Counted from the stretch's first letter, positions 51,844-62,508 are shown. The stretch is DNA of 64,000 bases from Sporosarcina sp. BP05 (GCF_014282005.1 NZ_JACFTD010000012.1:23908-87907), one strand, 5' to 3'. Notes: a model not told the origin generated them from the letters alone. Translations and numbers: made by a program.

Positions 51844-53562
51844 ATGCTTAAGCAATTCTTTTCGTATTATAAACCGCATAGGCGGCTATTCATTATCGAC
51901 TTTTCAAGCGCCATTTTCGTAGCATTGCTCGACCTTGCATTCCCTGTCGCGGTTCAATGGTTCATCGACGATTTACTACCCATGGGGAATTGGGGACAAA
52001 TCACATCAATAAGTATAATTTTGTTGCTCATTTATTTACTGAGTACATTCCTTCAATATATTGTCAGTTATCTTGGTCACAAACTCGGCATCAATATTGA
52101 AACCGATATGCGCCAGCAGCTGTTCAATCATGTACAGAAACAATCATTTCGATTTTTTGACAACACCAAAACCGGTCATATTATGAGCCGGATTACCAAT
52201 GATCTTTTCGACATCGGGGAACTTGCCCATCATGGCCCAGAGGATATTTTCATCGCAGTCATGACGCTTATTGGCGCGTTTGCCATCATGTACAGCATCA
52301 ACCCTGAACTTGCACTAATCGCAATTATTATGGTACCGTTTCTCATTATTCTCGTTACCATCTGTAACATCAAAATGAATGCGGCATGGCAAAACATGTA
52401 CGGTAAAATCGCTGACGTCAATGCACGGGTAGAAGATTCCGTATCAGGTTCACGCGTCGTCAAATCATTCACGAACGAAGATTTCGAAATGGCCCGCTTC
52501 CGCATAGACAATGGCAATTTCAGAACGGCCAAACTTGTCGCCTATAAAGTGATGGCGTGGACCCATTCGAGTATGTATATGATGACCCGGCTTGTCACAC
52601 TTATCGTGCTTGTTGTTGGAGCGTGGTTCACACTCAACAACAAATTATCGAGTGGTGAACTTGTGGCATTTGTACTGTTTGTCAATGTGCTCATCAAACC
52701 TGTTGATAAAATCAGTGCCCTATTGGAACTGTATCCGAAAGGAATGGCGGGATTCCGTAGGTTCCGTGAATTAATTGAACAAGAGCCTGAAATAAAAGAC
52801 CGTCCAGACGCAGTGGCTGTTGCCCATTTGAACGGAGATATTGTTTTCGATGATGTCCACTTCCACTATGACGACAATAAAGTTGTACTAGAAGGAATTA
52901 ATTTGAACATCCGTGCAGGTCAAACAGTCGCATTTGTCGGTCCATCAGGTGCGGGGAAAACAACGATTTGTTCACTGATTCCGCGGTTTTACGATGTCAC
53001 CGGAGGTACGATTTCTATTGACGGCATTGATATCCGCAATCTAACGCAGCACTCCTTGCGTTCGCAAATCGGTATCGTCCAACAAGACGTCTTTTTATTC
53101 ACCGGTACCATTAGAGAAAACATTGGCTACGGTAAATTGGATGCTACTGATAAAGAGATCATTGAAGCGGCGAAAAAAGCGCATCTTGAAGACTTCATCG
53201 CTGCACTTCCTTATGGGTATGATACCCAAATTGGAGAACGTGGTTTGAAATTGTCAGGCGGTCAGAAACAGCGTCTCGCTATTGCCCGCATGTTCTTGAA
53301 AAACCCGCCCATTCTTATTTTAGATGAAGCAACATCTGCTCTTGATACAGAAACAGAACGCATTATTCAGCAGTCGCTCGCTGAACTTGCTGAAAATCGT
53401 ACAACCCTTGTTATCGCGCATCGATTGGCGACAATACGCGATGCTGATCGTGTTATAGTAGTCACGGAAAATGGGATTGCGGAAGATGGCAAGTACGATG
53501 AACTAGTGAAGAAAGGCGGAATTTTTGCCCGACTTCATAACAATCAATTTCAAGAGGTTTAA
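51844..53562 (+). CDS. ABC exporter, fused permease-ATPase
   Basis: 572 residues: six membrane helices (about 1-310) with the NIETDMRQQLFNHVQKQSFRFFDN coupling region, then a nucleotide-binding domain with GPSGAGKTT, LSGGQKQRLAIARM and LILDEATSALD. Resembles B. subtilis YgaD, a multidrug/lipid-type exporter. Substrate unknown; likely homodimer. AAAGGAG precedes the ATG. Confidence 0.9.
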   Translation: MLKQFFSYYKPHRRLFIIDFSSAIFVALLDLAFPVAVQWFIDDLLPMGNWGQITSISIILLLIYLLSTFLQYIVSYLGHKLGINIETDMRQQLFNHVQKQSFRFFDNTKTGHIMSRITNDLFDIGELAHHGPEDIFIAVMTLIGAFAIMYSINPELALIAIIMVPFLIILVTICNIKMNAAWQNMYGKIADVNARVEDSVSGSRVVKSFTNEDFEMARFRIDNGNFRTAKLVAYKVMAWTHSSMYMMTRLVTLIVLVVGAWFTLNNKLSSGELVAFVLFVNVLIKPVDKISALLELYPKGMAGFRRFRELIEQEPEIKDRPDAVAVAHLNGDIVFDDVHFHYDDNKVVLEGINLNIRAGQTVAFVGPSGAGKTTICSLIPRFYDVTGGTISIDGIDIRNLTQHSLRSQIGIVQQDVFLFTGTIRENIGYGKLDATDKEIIEAAKKAHLEDFIAALPYGYDTQIGERGLKLSGGQKQRLAIARMFLKNPPILILDEATSALDTETERIIQQSLAELAENRTTLVIAHRLATIRDADRVIVVTENGIAEDGKYDELVKKGGIFARLHNNQFQEV

Positions 53563-53615
53563 CTTTTGAATAAGCGGGCATACTAGAACTATTCCACCCC
53601 CTTTCTCTTAGATAG

Positions 53616-53663
53616 AAAAAACAGCATTACATGACCTCCCTAGTCATGTAGTGCTGTTTTTTT
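53616..53663 (+). terminator. Terminator of the ABC exporter gene
   Basis: AAAAACAGCA-ACATGAC / GTCATGT-TGCTGTTTTT with a 7-nt loop. Confidence 0.85.
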
Positions 53664-53680
53664 GTTTTGAGAATAGTGTC

Positions 53681-53921
53681 TAGCTTCAGGCGCCAGCCGC
53701 TTGGGTCATAAGCAATCCAGCTATGTGGCAAAGAGCGCCACGTCGCTGGATCGACTTATGCCTGTCGCGTCTAGACGGCGCCTTCCGCTTTTCTTAGTGT
53801 CTAGCTCCAGCGCCTAGTCCCTCGAGTCGCTTCAGTCCTTATAGATAAAGGCAAAATACGCCTTTATCTTAAGGCCCTCCAGCGCTTTTCGGGTCTACCA
53901 AGGCGCCTTCCGCTTTTCTTA
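53681..53921. repeat. GC-rich dispersed repeat, copy 7 (composite)
   Basis: Starts GTGTCTAGCTTCAGGCGCCA and includes the inverted form of copy 2's GACGCGACAGGCATAAGTCG module, the GTCGCTTCAGTC module shared with copies 3 and 4, and the CCCTCCAGCGCTTTTCGGGT module shared with copy 6. It abuts the hflX stop codon. Confidence 0.8.
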
Positions 53922-55190
53922 GTGACTTACAATAAACTCTTCTACCTTGGCCCGCTCTGAAATATCCATTTCCACGGTCATCAGCGTTCCATCTTCTTCG
54001 TACTCCGTACTCTTGACGTTCGCTTTGTCATTCAAATAGGACACGATATCACCACGGTCGAAAGGAATAAGTAGCTTGCATGTACTATATTGTTCAAAAA
54101 TCTTTTTCTTGATCAACTCAATAAGTTCATCGAGTCCTTTTCCTTCACGTGCAGAAATCCACACACTGTCATCGCTCACTACAGGATAGGGTATGTCCGC
54201 AAGATCCGCTTTATTGTAAATATTAAGCGTTGCCACATTCTCTACTCCTACAGCCTGCAATGTTTCATTTGTTACTTCCATCATATAGCCGTGTTCCGAA
54301 TTCGACACATCCACTACATGTAAAAGGAGATCCGCGTCACGCGCTTCTTCCAATGTTGAACGGAATGCTTTTACAAGATGGTGTGGTAGTTTCGACACAA
54401 AACCAACCGTATCCGTCAAGATGAATTCTTTGTTATCCTCGAGTTTCACTTTTCGGATTGACGTATCGAGTGTCGCGAACAACATATCCTCTTCGAATAC
54501 TTGCTTCGCATTGTCTACGTCCATCTTCAACAGCAATTTATTCATTATCGTCGACTTGCCCGCATTCGTATAGCCGACAATCGACACAACAGGGATACCG
54601 CTCTTTTTACGTTGCTTACGCTGAGTTTCACGTTGATCCTTCACATGATCAAGGTCACGCCCAAGTTTGGAAATCTGGTCTTCGATTTTCCGACGATCGA
54701 GTTCCAGTTTTGTTTCACCGGCCCCTTTATTTTGGACACCGCCGCCTGCGCCCCCGCCCTGTCTGCCGAGAGATGCACGTAAACCGACAAGTCTAGGAAG
54801 CATGTATTGTAGCTGAGCAAGTTCAACTTGCATCCGCGATTCGCTTGTTCTCGCACGCCGTACAAAAATATCAAGAATGAGCATTGTCCGGTCAATTACT
54901 TTACAGTCCAATTCCCTCTCCAAGTTACGAATTTGAGACGGCGACAATTCATCATTGAAGATAACAAGGTTCGCATCTAATTCTTCATAAAATAACTTAA
55001 TTTCTTCCATTTTACCTTTTCCAACATAAGTAGACGGGTTGCGTTTTTCCATGTTTTGCGTCACTTCTCCGACGACTTCAACCTCTATTGCTTTAGCTAG
55101 GTTTTTCAATTCTTCCATTGCATATTCAAAGTGCTGATCTTTTTGCTCATGGACCCCTACAATTACCGCACGTTCAACTAAAAATTCCAT
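53919..55190 (-). CDS. hflX: Ribosome-associated GTPase HflX
   Basis: 423 residues. N-terminal HflX domain (NPSTYVGKGKMEEIK, DELSPSQIRNLE), coiled linker, then the G domain: GYTNAGKST, DTVGF, NKAD, SAREGKGLDE. Splits or rescues stalled 70S ribosomes under stress. GGAAGGGG precedes the ATG. Confidence 0.94.
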   Translation of the reverse strand: MEFLVERAVIVGVHEQKDQHFEYAMEELKNLAKAIEVEVVGEVTQNMEKRNPSTYVGKGKMEEIKLFYEELDANLVIFNDELSPSQIRNLERELDCKVIDRTMLILDIFVRRARTSESRMQVELAQLQYMLPRLVGLRASLGRQGGGAGGGVQNKGAGETKLELDRRKIEDQISKLGRDLDHVKDQRETQRKQRKKSGIPVVSIVGYTNAGKSTIMNKLLLKMDVDNAKQVFEEDMLFATLDTSIRKVKLEDNKEFILTDTVGFVSKLPHHLVKAFRSTLEEARDADLLLHVVDVSNSEHGYMMEVTNETLQAVGVENVATLNIYNKADLADIPYPVVSDDSVWISAREGKGLDELIELIKKKIFEQYSTCKLLIPFDRGDIVSYLNDKANVKSTEYEEDGTLMTVEMDISERAKVEEFIVSH

Positions 55191-55288
55191 AGAACTACCC
55201 CTTCCGGACCGACTATAAGTATATTCAGTCTACCATATCTGGCGAAACTGCATGTCACAGGATGAACTGGACGAACACTCCGTAACTT

Positions 55289-55984
55289 TTAGTCAGTTTG
55301 CCCAATGACAACATCCATCAATCTATTTTTGCCGCCGTCATGCTCAACAAATTTAAGCACAACATTCGGCAAGGCGATGTCATCAGCATTGCCAACTTTC
55401 TGCGACAGTAAAATCGCCCACTCCGCCGTTGCACTTAAAGGATCATCGACACTGAAAACACACTCTGTAACTTCCAACTGTTCATTGCCCAAGTTAAGCG
55501 TTCCATCTTTACGTAACTTCTCCAAACGTGTTTCTTCCGTCTCTTCCCACTCTATGAAAAACGGATAAGGTAATTCATTCGACACGGATTGATCGACGAA
55601 CAACATTTTCCACTTCCGCAATTGACCATTAGCCGTTCTTCGCTCTGCATCGAGCACACCTGACGTTCGGAATCCTTTATTTTCAACTTCACCATTAAAC
55701 TTCTCAATATCATCTACTGACAGGCAAATAGTCCCCCAACCATCGCCCTGTTCTAGGTCGTGTAGCAATAATTTTGTCAGCGGATGATCCACTTGTTGCG
55801 CAATTTCCATTTTCTCGACTGACAACCATTCAATATAAGCATTCTTCGTATAAAGCAGTGCATTATACGTACCCCATTGTTCGTGGCGACCACCGACTAC
55901 AGCGTGCCGTCCACTCACTTGTTGTTCCACTACGATTTTCAACGGTTCTTTATTCGTGAAATAGACAACATGATCCAGTTTCAT
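55289..55984 (-). CDS. VOC/glyoxalase-like protein
   Basis: 231 residues. LDHVVYFTNKEPL, then RHAVVGGRHEQWGTYNALLYT, fits the Glyoxalase_3 (PF13468-type) pattern. The metal ligands are not certain. Function unknown. GTGAGG precedes the ATG. Confidence 0.8.
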   Translation of the reverse strand: MKLDHVVYFTNKEPLKIVVEQQVSGRHAVVGGRHEQWGTYNALLYTKNAYIEWLSVEKMEIAQQVDHPLTKLLLHDLEQGDGWGTICLSVDDIEKFNGEVENKGFRTSGVLDAERRTANGQLRKWKMLFVDQSVSNELPYPFFIEWEETEETRLEKLRKDGTLNLGNEQLEVTECVFSVDDPLSATAEWAILLSQKVGNADDIALPNVVLKFVEHDGGKNRLMDVVIGQTD

Positions 55985-56020
55985 ATGATTAACCTCACTC
56001 TCATAATTTTAACTAAATGA

Positions 56021-56052
56021 AAAGCCTGCAGTAGTAGAAACCGCAGGCCTTC
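56021..56052 (-). terminator. Terminator of putP
   Basis: GGCCTGC / GCAGGC stem followed by TTTT on the minus strand. Confidence 0.72.
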
Positions 56053-56055
56053 AAA

Positions 56056-57540
56056 TTATTTATCTTCGTTAAGAATCTTAAGTGCTGCCGAGAATTCTTT
56101 ATCAATTTCGGCATTTGGTTTATATGTGATAGTACTAACGACAACTGCAACAATCAGACAAAGGAGGAAACCAGGAACGATTTCATAAATGGTACCCGAT
56201 AAGGCATCGACGTTCCCCCAAATCATAACTGTAATTGCCCCAACAATCATTCCCCACAGTGCACCTTTTGTAGTAAGTTTGCGCCAGTAAAGAGACAGTA
56301 GGATAATTGGACCAAATGAAGCACCAAATCCAGCCCACGCAAACGATACGATACTCAAAATGGATTCATTGTTTGGCCAAGCAAGTACCATGGCAATTAT
56401 CGAAACGGCAAGGACAGCCATTCTTCCTAAAAACACATAATGCTTATCCGTTGCATCTTTCTTCATGAACGTTTTATATAAGTCTTCGACAAGTGCAGAA
56501 GACGATACAATTAGTTGTGAAGAAATTGTACTCATAACAGCTGCAAGAACTGCAGCAAGCATGATACCTGCGATAAATGGATGGAAGATAATTTGTCCAA
56601 GGACAATAAATACCGTTTCATTATCGACTAGCGTTGTACCTGTGTTCTGTTGGAAATAAGCAATCCCAATAAGTGCTGTCGCAACTGCACCGAATAGACT
56701 CAAGAACATCCAGCCAATCCCAATACGACGTGCTTTTTTCGCCTCTTTATGCGAACTAAGCGCCATGAAGCGGACGATGATATGCGGCTGACCGAAATAA
56801 CCCAGTCCCCACGCAACCGCTGACAATACACCGAGGAATGTTGCACCCGATACGAAATTCAGCAGTTGTGGATCAACAGCACGGATGCTTGCCGTAGTTT
56901 CTGTAAATCCTCCTGTGATGAAGATACCAACTATCGGCACTAGAAGAAGGGCTAAGAACATGACAACCCCTTGAACAACATCCGTATAACTTACCGCCAA
57001 AAACCCTCCGAATAATGTATAGAAAATAACGACAGCCGAAACAATCAATAAACCTGTGTGATAATCCAACCCGAATGAGCTAAGGAAGAACTTACCGCCT
57101 GCAACCATTCCTGAAGACACATAAAATGTGAAGAATATCAGAATGATGACACCTGAAGCAATACGCAAGAGACGTGATTTGTCTTTCAGACGACTTTCCA
57201 AGTAACTCGGAATTGTAATCGAATCACTTGACACTTGTGTATAAACACGTAACCGTGGTGCAACAAACACCCAGTTCAAATATGCTCCAACTGTTAAACC
57301 GACTGCAATCCATGCTTCAACTAAACCGTTGAGATAGATTGCACCCGGTAATCCCATTAGCAACCAGCCCGACATGTCAGCAGCACCAGCACTGAGAGCG
57401 GTTACAGCCGGCCCAAGCGAACGTCCTCCTAACATGTAATCCGTCAGGTTGGATGTGCGTTTGAATGCATACCATCCGATGAAAATCATCGCCGCCATGT
57501 ATATAATAATTGCAATTAATTGATACCCTTCATTTGACAT
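56056..57540 (-). CDS. putP: Sodium/proline symporter (PutP/OpuE type)
   Basis: 494 residues, 13 helices of the SSS family. LGGRSLGPAVTALSAGAADMSGWLLMGLPGAIY is the PutP signature. Imports proline with Na+, for nutrition or osmoprotection; I cannot separate PutP from OpuE. AAAGGAGG precedes the ATG at 57540. Confidence 0.93.
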   Translation of the reverse strand: MSNEGYQLIAIIIYMAAMIFIGWYAFKRTSNLTDYMLGGRSLGPAVTALSAGAADMSGWLLMGLPGAIYLNGLVEAWIAVGLTVGAYLNWVFVAPRLRVYTQVSSDSITIPSYLESRLKDKSRLLRIASGVIILIFFTFYVSSGMVAGGKFFLSSFGLDYHTGLLIVSAVVIFYTLFGGFLAVSYTDVVQGVVMFLALLLVPIVGIFITGGFTETTASIRAVDPQLLNFVSGATFLGVLSAVAWGLGYFGQPHIIVRFMALSSHKEAKKARRIGIGWMFLSLFGAVATALIGIAYFQQNTGTTLVDNETVFIVLGQIIFHPFIAGIMLAAVLAAVMSTISSQLIVSSSALVEDLYKTFMKKDATDKHYVFLGRMAVLAVSIIAMVLAWPNNESILSIVSFAWAGFGASFGPIILLSLYWRKLTTKGALWGMIVGAITVMIWGNVDALSGTIYEIVPGFLLCLIVAVVVSTITYKPNAEIDKEFSAALKILNEDK

Positions 57541-57729
57541 GATGAATCCTCCTTTTATTAAGATCATCCTTATCATATCACTTTTTCAATAAATAAAAAT
57601 CTGTTTTTTAAAATAATCCTTAGTAAATAATGTATACAGAGTAGACAGAATACGATACATAAATTTTATTCACCCTACATTTCCCAGGAAATAATGTCGA
57701 TTCGACAGAGTTTTTTTAATTAAACGCGA

Positions 57730-57768
57730 AAAAAAGTGTATTCCCCCATATTTAGAGGAATACACCTA
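57730..57768 (-). terminator. Terminator of the acyl-CoA synthetase gene
   Basis: GTGTATTCC / GGAATACAC with a 12-nt loop, then T-run on the minus strand. Confidence 0.8.
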
Positions 57769-57771
57769 TTT

Positions 57772-59406
57772 TCATTGGTATGACTTTACTACAGACATTT
57801 CCCGTAGTTTGAACTTTTGTATTTTACCAGAAGCAGTCATTGGATATTCTTCTAGAAATTCGATGTACTTTGGAATCTTATGATGTGAAATACTTCCCTT
57901 ACAAAATTCGCGTACTGATTCTTCATCGAGATGCACGTCTTTTTTCGGAATGATCCACGCCATTAGTTCCTCACCGTATTTCGCATCTGGCACACCCACA
58001 ACTTGTACGTCTGCGATTTCTGGGTGCGTATATAGGAATTCCTCGACCTCCTTTGGGTAAATATTTTCCCCTCCGCGGATGACCATGTCTTTGATGCGTC
58101 CCGTAATATCAATGTAGCCATCTGCATCCATTACTGCTATGTCGCCCGTATGGAGCCAACCATCTTCATCAATTGCTTCACGTGTCGCTTCCGCATTGTT
58201 GTAATACCCTTTCATTATGTTATAACCGCGCGTGCAAAGTTCCCCTGGTACACCAACAGGCAATTCTTCACCCGTTACAGGGTCAATAATTTTGACTTCA
58301 ACGTTCGGATGCGGCTTGCCAACTGTTGACACGCGTTTTCCGATTGGATCATCTGTCTTCGTCTGCGTAATGACAGGCGATGCTTCTGTCTGGCCATAAC
58401 AGATGGTAATTTCACTTGCTCCCATATCTTCGATAACACGTTTCATCACTTCAATCGGACAGACAGACCCTGCCATAATACCGGTGCGAAGTGTAGATGT
58501 ATCATATTTCTTAAAATCTGGGTGGTTCAGCTCTGCGATGAACATCGTTGGCACTCCATGAAGTGCTGTACATTTCTCATCCTGAACCGCTTGAAGAACG
58601 CGCAATGGATCGAACTGTTCAAGTAAAATCATTGCCGAAGCATGTGTAACCGCCGCAAGTGTACCAAGTACGCAACCGAAACAGTGGAAAAATGGAACTG
58701 GAATGCAGACGCGGTCCTGCTCTGTCAGTTTCATATAATCCCCAATTTGCTTACCGTTATTGACGACGTTATTATGTGTTAGCATGACCCCTTTTGGAAA
58801 ACCAGTTGTACCAGATGTATATTGAATATTAATGACATCATCGGGATCTAGCGATTGAAATTGTTCCTCCAACTGTTCATTCGTTACCTTATCAGCTTGC
58901 GCCATGAACTCCGACCATTTGTACATGCCTTGTTCTTGCCGTTCCGTCATCAGAATGATCCGTTTGAAATGAGGTAGTTTACCACTCGAGATAGACCCCC
59001 TCTCACCCAACGCCAGTTCAGGACAAATCGTACGGATGATATCTATGTAACTCGTTCCTTTAAAGCTTTCATCCAAAATAAGCGTAGTTGCATCAGATTG
59101 CTTCATTAGATATTCAAGTTCCGAAGCTTGGTAATTCGTATTAACCGTAACAAGGACTGCCCCCATCTTCCCCGTTGCGTATTGGCTAAGTAGCCATTGC
59201 CTTTTATTGTCTGACCAAATAGCAACGTTTTCCCCTTTTTTGATGCCCATGCCAATAAATGCTTTTGCAAGTTCATCCGTTTCTTCATCAAATTCCTTAT
59301 ACGTTTTCCGAATTCCATGTTCCGGATAGACATACGCCTCCTGCGCGGGATAAAGTCGTGCCTGCTCCCTTACAATCTCCCCCACTGTTTTACGTAATAA
59401 TGTCAT
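57772..59406 (-). CDS. AMP-binding acyl-CoA synthetase (YngI-like)
   Basis: 544 residues of the ANL superfamily. P-loop YTSGTTGFPKG, CYGQTEASP, hinge GRIKDMVIRGGENIYPKEVEE and catalytic Lys in TASGKIQKFKLRE. Activates a carboxylate with ATP and joins it to CoA; medium/long-chain acid likely. Second in-frame ATG (59406) is preferred, 7 nt after AAGGGG. Confidence 0.9.
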   Translation of the reverse strand: MTLLRKTVGEIVREQARLYPAQEAYVYPEHGIRKTYKEFDEETDELAKAFIGMGIKKGENVAIWSDNKRQWLLSQYATGKMGAVLVTVNTNYQASELEYLMKQSDATTLILDESFKGTSYIDIIRTICPELALGERGSISSGKLPHFKRIILMTERQEQGMYKWSEFMAQADKVTNEQLEEQFQSLDPDDVINIQYTSGTTGFPKGVMLTHNNVVNNGKQIGDYMKLTEQDRVCIPVPFFHCFGCVLGTLAAVTHASAMILLEQFDPLRVLQAVQDEKCTALHGVPTMFIAELNHPDFKKYDTSTLRTGIMAGSVCPIEVMKRVIEDMGASEITICYGQTEASPVITQTKTDDPIGKRVSTVGKPHPNVEVKIIDPVTGEELPVGVPGELCTRGYNIMKGYYNNAEATREAIDEDGWLHTGDIAVMDADGYIDITGRIKDMVIRGGENIYPKEVEEFLYTHPEIADVQVVGVPDAKYGEELMAWIIPKKDVHLDEESVREFCKGSISHHKIPKYIEFLEEYPMTASGKIQKFKLREMSVVKSYQ

Positions 59407-59683
59407 TTCCATTCCCCTTTTCTGAAATAATCATTTACCGATAGGTTATCATAAAATTCTGTCATTTGGAAAATAATATTATATAGGAGTGAATTTATTA
59501 GTAAGCCCTAAATTGAGCCCGTTATGTCGTACTCGTGATACGTTGTTTTCTTTCGGGACTCATTTGTCATTGAATTACTTCCATCAAACTCATAACAACA
59601 TCCCTTTGTTAAGCTTTAAAGGTAGTTCACCACTATCCTAGTCTGTTAATCTTAATTCACAACACAAATTTTGGAGGGATCCC

Positions 59684-60415
59684 ATGGTTATCGAATTATT
59701 GACTGCACACGCATCCGTGCGGAAATATAAAGACATTGTATTATCGAAAGAAGAAGTACACGAACTTATTCATGCGGGGCAACATGCAGCCACTTCCCAT
59801 TTTGTACAAGCTTACTCCGTCATCTATGTTACGGATATTGAAAAACGGAAGAAACTAGCTGAGCTCACTAAAAACCCACGACAGATTTTATCGGCAGGTG
59901 CCGTCTTAGTATTTTGTGCGGACTATTGCAGATTGAAAAAGGCAGCAAATTTAGTGGGGAAAGATATTGATTTCTCCTCAGCCGAAAATCTCCTTGTCGG
60001 CTCAATTGACGTTGCTCTATTCGCCCAAAACGTTGCCATTGCAGCTGAATCAAAAGGCTTTGGCATCTGCTATATCGGAGGTGTCCGAAATGCACCAGAG
60101 GAAATAAGCAAATTACTATCGCTTCCTAAAGGCGTTGTTCCGATGTTCGCTATGACAATCGGTGTTCCTGATGAAGCGAATGAAGTAAAGCCACGCTTGC
60201 CAGTTGATGCAATTATTCACGAAAACGGTTATGATGCTGGTAAATACGATGAAATCATCCCGGCATATGATGAAACAATGAACGACTATTATTTAAGCCG
60301 TGGCTCAAACCGCAAAGACGCCGCCTGGTCCGATTCCATGGCAGACTTTTTGGGAGCTCCAAAACGGACACATATGAAAGACTTTTTGAAGAAGCAAGGA
60401 TTTGAGTTTAACTAG
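59684..60415 (+). CDS. Oxygen-insensitive NAD(P)H nitroreductase (NfsA/FRP type)
   Basis: 243 residues. HASVRKYKDIVLSKEEV, then GFGICYIGGVRNAPEEISKLLSLPKGVVPMFAMTIGVP, which is diagnostic for the NfsA/NfrA flavin reductases. Reduces nitroaromatics, flavins or quinones with FMN. GGAGGG precedes the ATG. 11 bp separate it from the next gene, so co-transcribed. Confidence 0.92.
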   Translation: MVIELLTAHASVRKYKDIVLSKEEVHELIHAGQHAATSHFVQAYSVIYVTDIEKRKKLAELTKNPRQILSAGAVLVFCADYCRLKKAANLVGKDIDFSSAENLLVGSIDVALFAQNVAIAAESKGFGICYIGGVRNAPEEISKLLSLPKGVVPMFAMTIGVPDEANEVKPRLPVDAIIHENGYDAGKYDEIIPAYDETMNDYYLSRGSNRKDAAWSDSMADFLGAPKRTHMKDFLKKQGFEFN

Positions 60416-60426
60416 GAGCGATGAAA

Positions 60427-61593
60427 ATGCAATTTGAGGAATTAGTGGATGAACTGACACTCCGGATGACGGATGGGTCGTTTATCGGCGGGACAATCAG
60501 TCAATCCCGCACAAAAACAGATGACTTGAAACGAGTAAAATGTAAACCTGTGGAAATAAAAGGACAGTTGCACATTCAATTTGAGTATCAGTACGAACGG
60601 GTGTTGAACCATGAAAACGTCACACCTGATGCATTGCGACCGTATTTGCAGCAACTGCTTGAGCGTTTCAGACAACTACATGCCGAATTTTCGGATGAAA
60701 AAATTCAGGTTCAGCTGACGAAAAAGTTTAAAGTCATGTGGAAATCGGAAAAAGTGGCATCAGAAAAAATCGTTACCCTTTCACACAACCGCAAGAAAAA
60801 TTATTTACTGGATGAAAATACGGCCTATCCATTTTTAGTCCGACTTGGTGTCCAAACGCCCGACGGCAAAGTTAAAAAGCAAAAGCACGACAAGTTTAGG
60901 CAAATTAACCGGTTCGTCGAATTCATCGACGATTCGCTCGCCCACTTACCGAAAGATCGAACTGTGCGTATTCTAGATTTTGGTTCCGGTAAATCCTATT
61001 TAACGTTTGCGCTCTATCACTACTTACGTATCGAAAAAGGACTAGATATTAAAGTAACCGGGCTTGATTTGAAAAAAGAAGTGATTGAGGAATGCAGCAC
61101 CATTGCGAAAGATCTTGGTTACGATAATCTAGAATTTCTTGTAGGTGATATTAATGACTATAATGACGAAACGTCAGTCGACATGGTCGTCACATTACAT
61201 GCATGCGATGTTGCAACGGATATGGCGCTTGCTCGCGCGGTTAAATGGGGGGCGAAAGTCATTTTGAGCGTTCCTTGTTGCCAGCACGAACTGTTCTCGC
61301 AAGTCAATTCCCCCGCGCTTGACGTTATGCTTCAACACGGACTTATTAAAGAGCGGTTCTCAGCACTCGCTACTGATTCTATTCGTGCGGAGTTACTGTC
61401 ACTTGTCGGTTATGAAGCACAACTGCTAGAGTTTATCGACATGGAGCATACGCCGAAAAACATTTTGATTCGGGCTTATAAAACCGGTCGGCAGGCTTCA
61501 GCTGATGAAGTAACGCGTTACACTGACTTCAGGAATTTGTTGAATGCTGATCCGTTTTTGGAGAAAGAGCTGGGAGATTTATTGACTATTTGA
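60427..61593 (+). CDS. SAM-dependent methyltransferase (Methyltransf_32/METTL25-like)
   Basis: 388 residues. SAM motif I ILDFGSGKSYLTFALYHYL, then VTGLDLKKEVIEEC and HACDVATDMALARAVKWGAKVILSVPCCQHEL, the latter resembling the METTL25/RRNAD1-type motif. Target unknown (possibly RNA or protein). The ATG at 60427 is 8 nt after AGGAG. Confidence 0.85.
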   Translation: MQFEELVDELTLRMTDGSFIGGTISQSRTKTDDLKRVKCKPVEIKGQLHIQFEYQYERVLNHENVTPDALRPYLQQLLERFRQLHAEFSDEKIQVQLTKKFKVMWKSEKVASEKIVTLSHNRKKNYLLDENTAYPFLVRLGVQTPDGKVKKQKHDKFRQINRFVEFIDDSLAHLPKDRTVRILDFGSGKSYLTFALYHYLRIEKGLDIKVTGLDLKKEVIEECSTIAKDLGYDNLEFLVGDINDYNDETSVDMVVTLHACDVATDMALARAVKWGAKVILSVPCCQHELFSQVNSPALDVMLQHGLIKERFSALATDSIRAELLSLVGYEAQLLEFIDMEHTPKNILIRAYKTGRQASADEVTRYTDFRNLLNADPFLEKELGDLLTI

Positions 61594-61598
61594 CTATA

Positions 61599-61637
61599 GC
61601 CATCCATGTTGCTAGATGCAAATGTGGATGGCTTTTT
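61599..61637 (+). terminator. Terminator of the nitroreductase-methyltransferase unit
   Basis: GCCATCCAT / ATG-TGGATGGC (one bulge) followed by TTTTT. Confidence 0.78.
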
Positions 61638-61671
61638 CAATTCTATACGACATGACTATCTTCATTTCTTA

Positions 61672-62328
61672 CTATTCCAATGTTACATCCAAAAACACAT
61701 AGCCATCTCGTTCATGTTGCCCTAAAAAAACAATCGGGACCCGCTCGCTAAAAATCGGTCCGTCTACAACAACTGTGTGAAATTCCCCAGATTCTCCGCA
61801 CGAATCAATTCCAAGCGCATCAAGTTCATCCATCAGTTCTATAGTGAATTTACGTCCTATAAATTGTGACGGCATCATTTTTGTATTGACGACAACAATG
61901 TACGCCTCGAATCCCCCTTCTATAAATTCTTCCAAGATCTTGCGACGCGGCTCCATCCATAATGGATGCAGTGCTTCCATGTCGACTTTTGCAGATGTTT
62001 TTTTTACCCATTCCAAATGGTCCTCAAGATCGATATCCCCGAAAACTCCGTGGCTGATGCCAGATTCAACACATTCCTTCATCGCGTCTAAAAACCGCTC
62101 TTCATACCCTTTCCAGCCAGCTCCCCGTATCATTAAAGGGACGCCAATCCTCTTTGCCTGAGCTTCCACGACTTCTAAAGGCAGCGCGTGTGATTTTGAC
62201 CGTTCTTCATCCTCTTCAAACATCGTCAATATCCGTTTCGGAATGCCACCCGCTTTCATTGCGCGGTAATAAGCCATGGCAGAATCTTTCCCGCCGCTCC
62301 ATGATGCAACAAATGATATACCCTCCAT
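61672..62328 (-). CDS. Dph6-like adenine nucleotide alpha hydrolase
   Basis: 218 residues. PP-loop SGGKDSAMAYYRA; C-terminal GIDSCGESGEFHTVVVDGP is the Dph6 signature. In eukaryotes Dph6 is diphthine-ammonia ligase; bacteria lack diphthamide, so the bacterial substrate is unknown. GGGGGC precedes the ATG at 62328. Confidence 0.88.
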   Translation of the reverse strand: MEGISFVASWSGGKDSAMAYYRAMKAGGIPKRILTMFEEDEERSKSHALPLEVVEAQAKRIGVPLMIRGAGWKGYEERFLDAMKECVESGISHGVFGDIDLEDHLEWVKKTSAKVDMEALHPLWMEPRRKILEEFIEGGFEAYIVVVNTKMMPSQFIGRKFTIELMDELDALGIDSCGESGEFHTVVVDGPIFSERVPIVFLGQHERDGYVFLDVTLE

Positions 62329-62424
62329 GTTGTTCGCCCCCAACTTCATTTACTTTGACATTACTTTACCATAGTCTTACAATACAGTTCCAAAATGTTC
62401 AATCCACTATTTCATGATAACCAA

Positions 62425-62451
62425 TCAAACTTTTCTCGGATGTACCCCGTC
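62425..62451 (+). promoter_or_regulatory. Candidate ECF promoter of sigV-rsiV
   Basis: -35 TCAAAC (62425-62430), 17-nt spacer, -10 CGTC (62448-62451). Fits the ECF pattern TGAAAC-N16/17-CGTC used by SigV-like factors, implying autoregulation. Confidence 0.6.
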
Positions 62452-62508
62452 AAATAACTATAACGTGTTCGCGACATGTTGGAAATTGGAGAAGGTGAAT
62501 CATTTGTC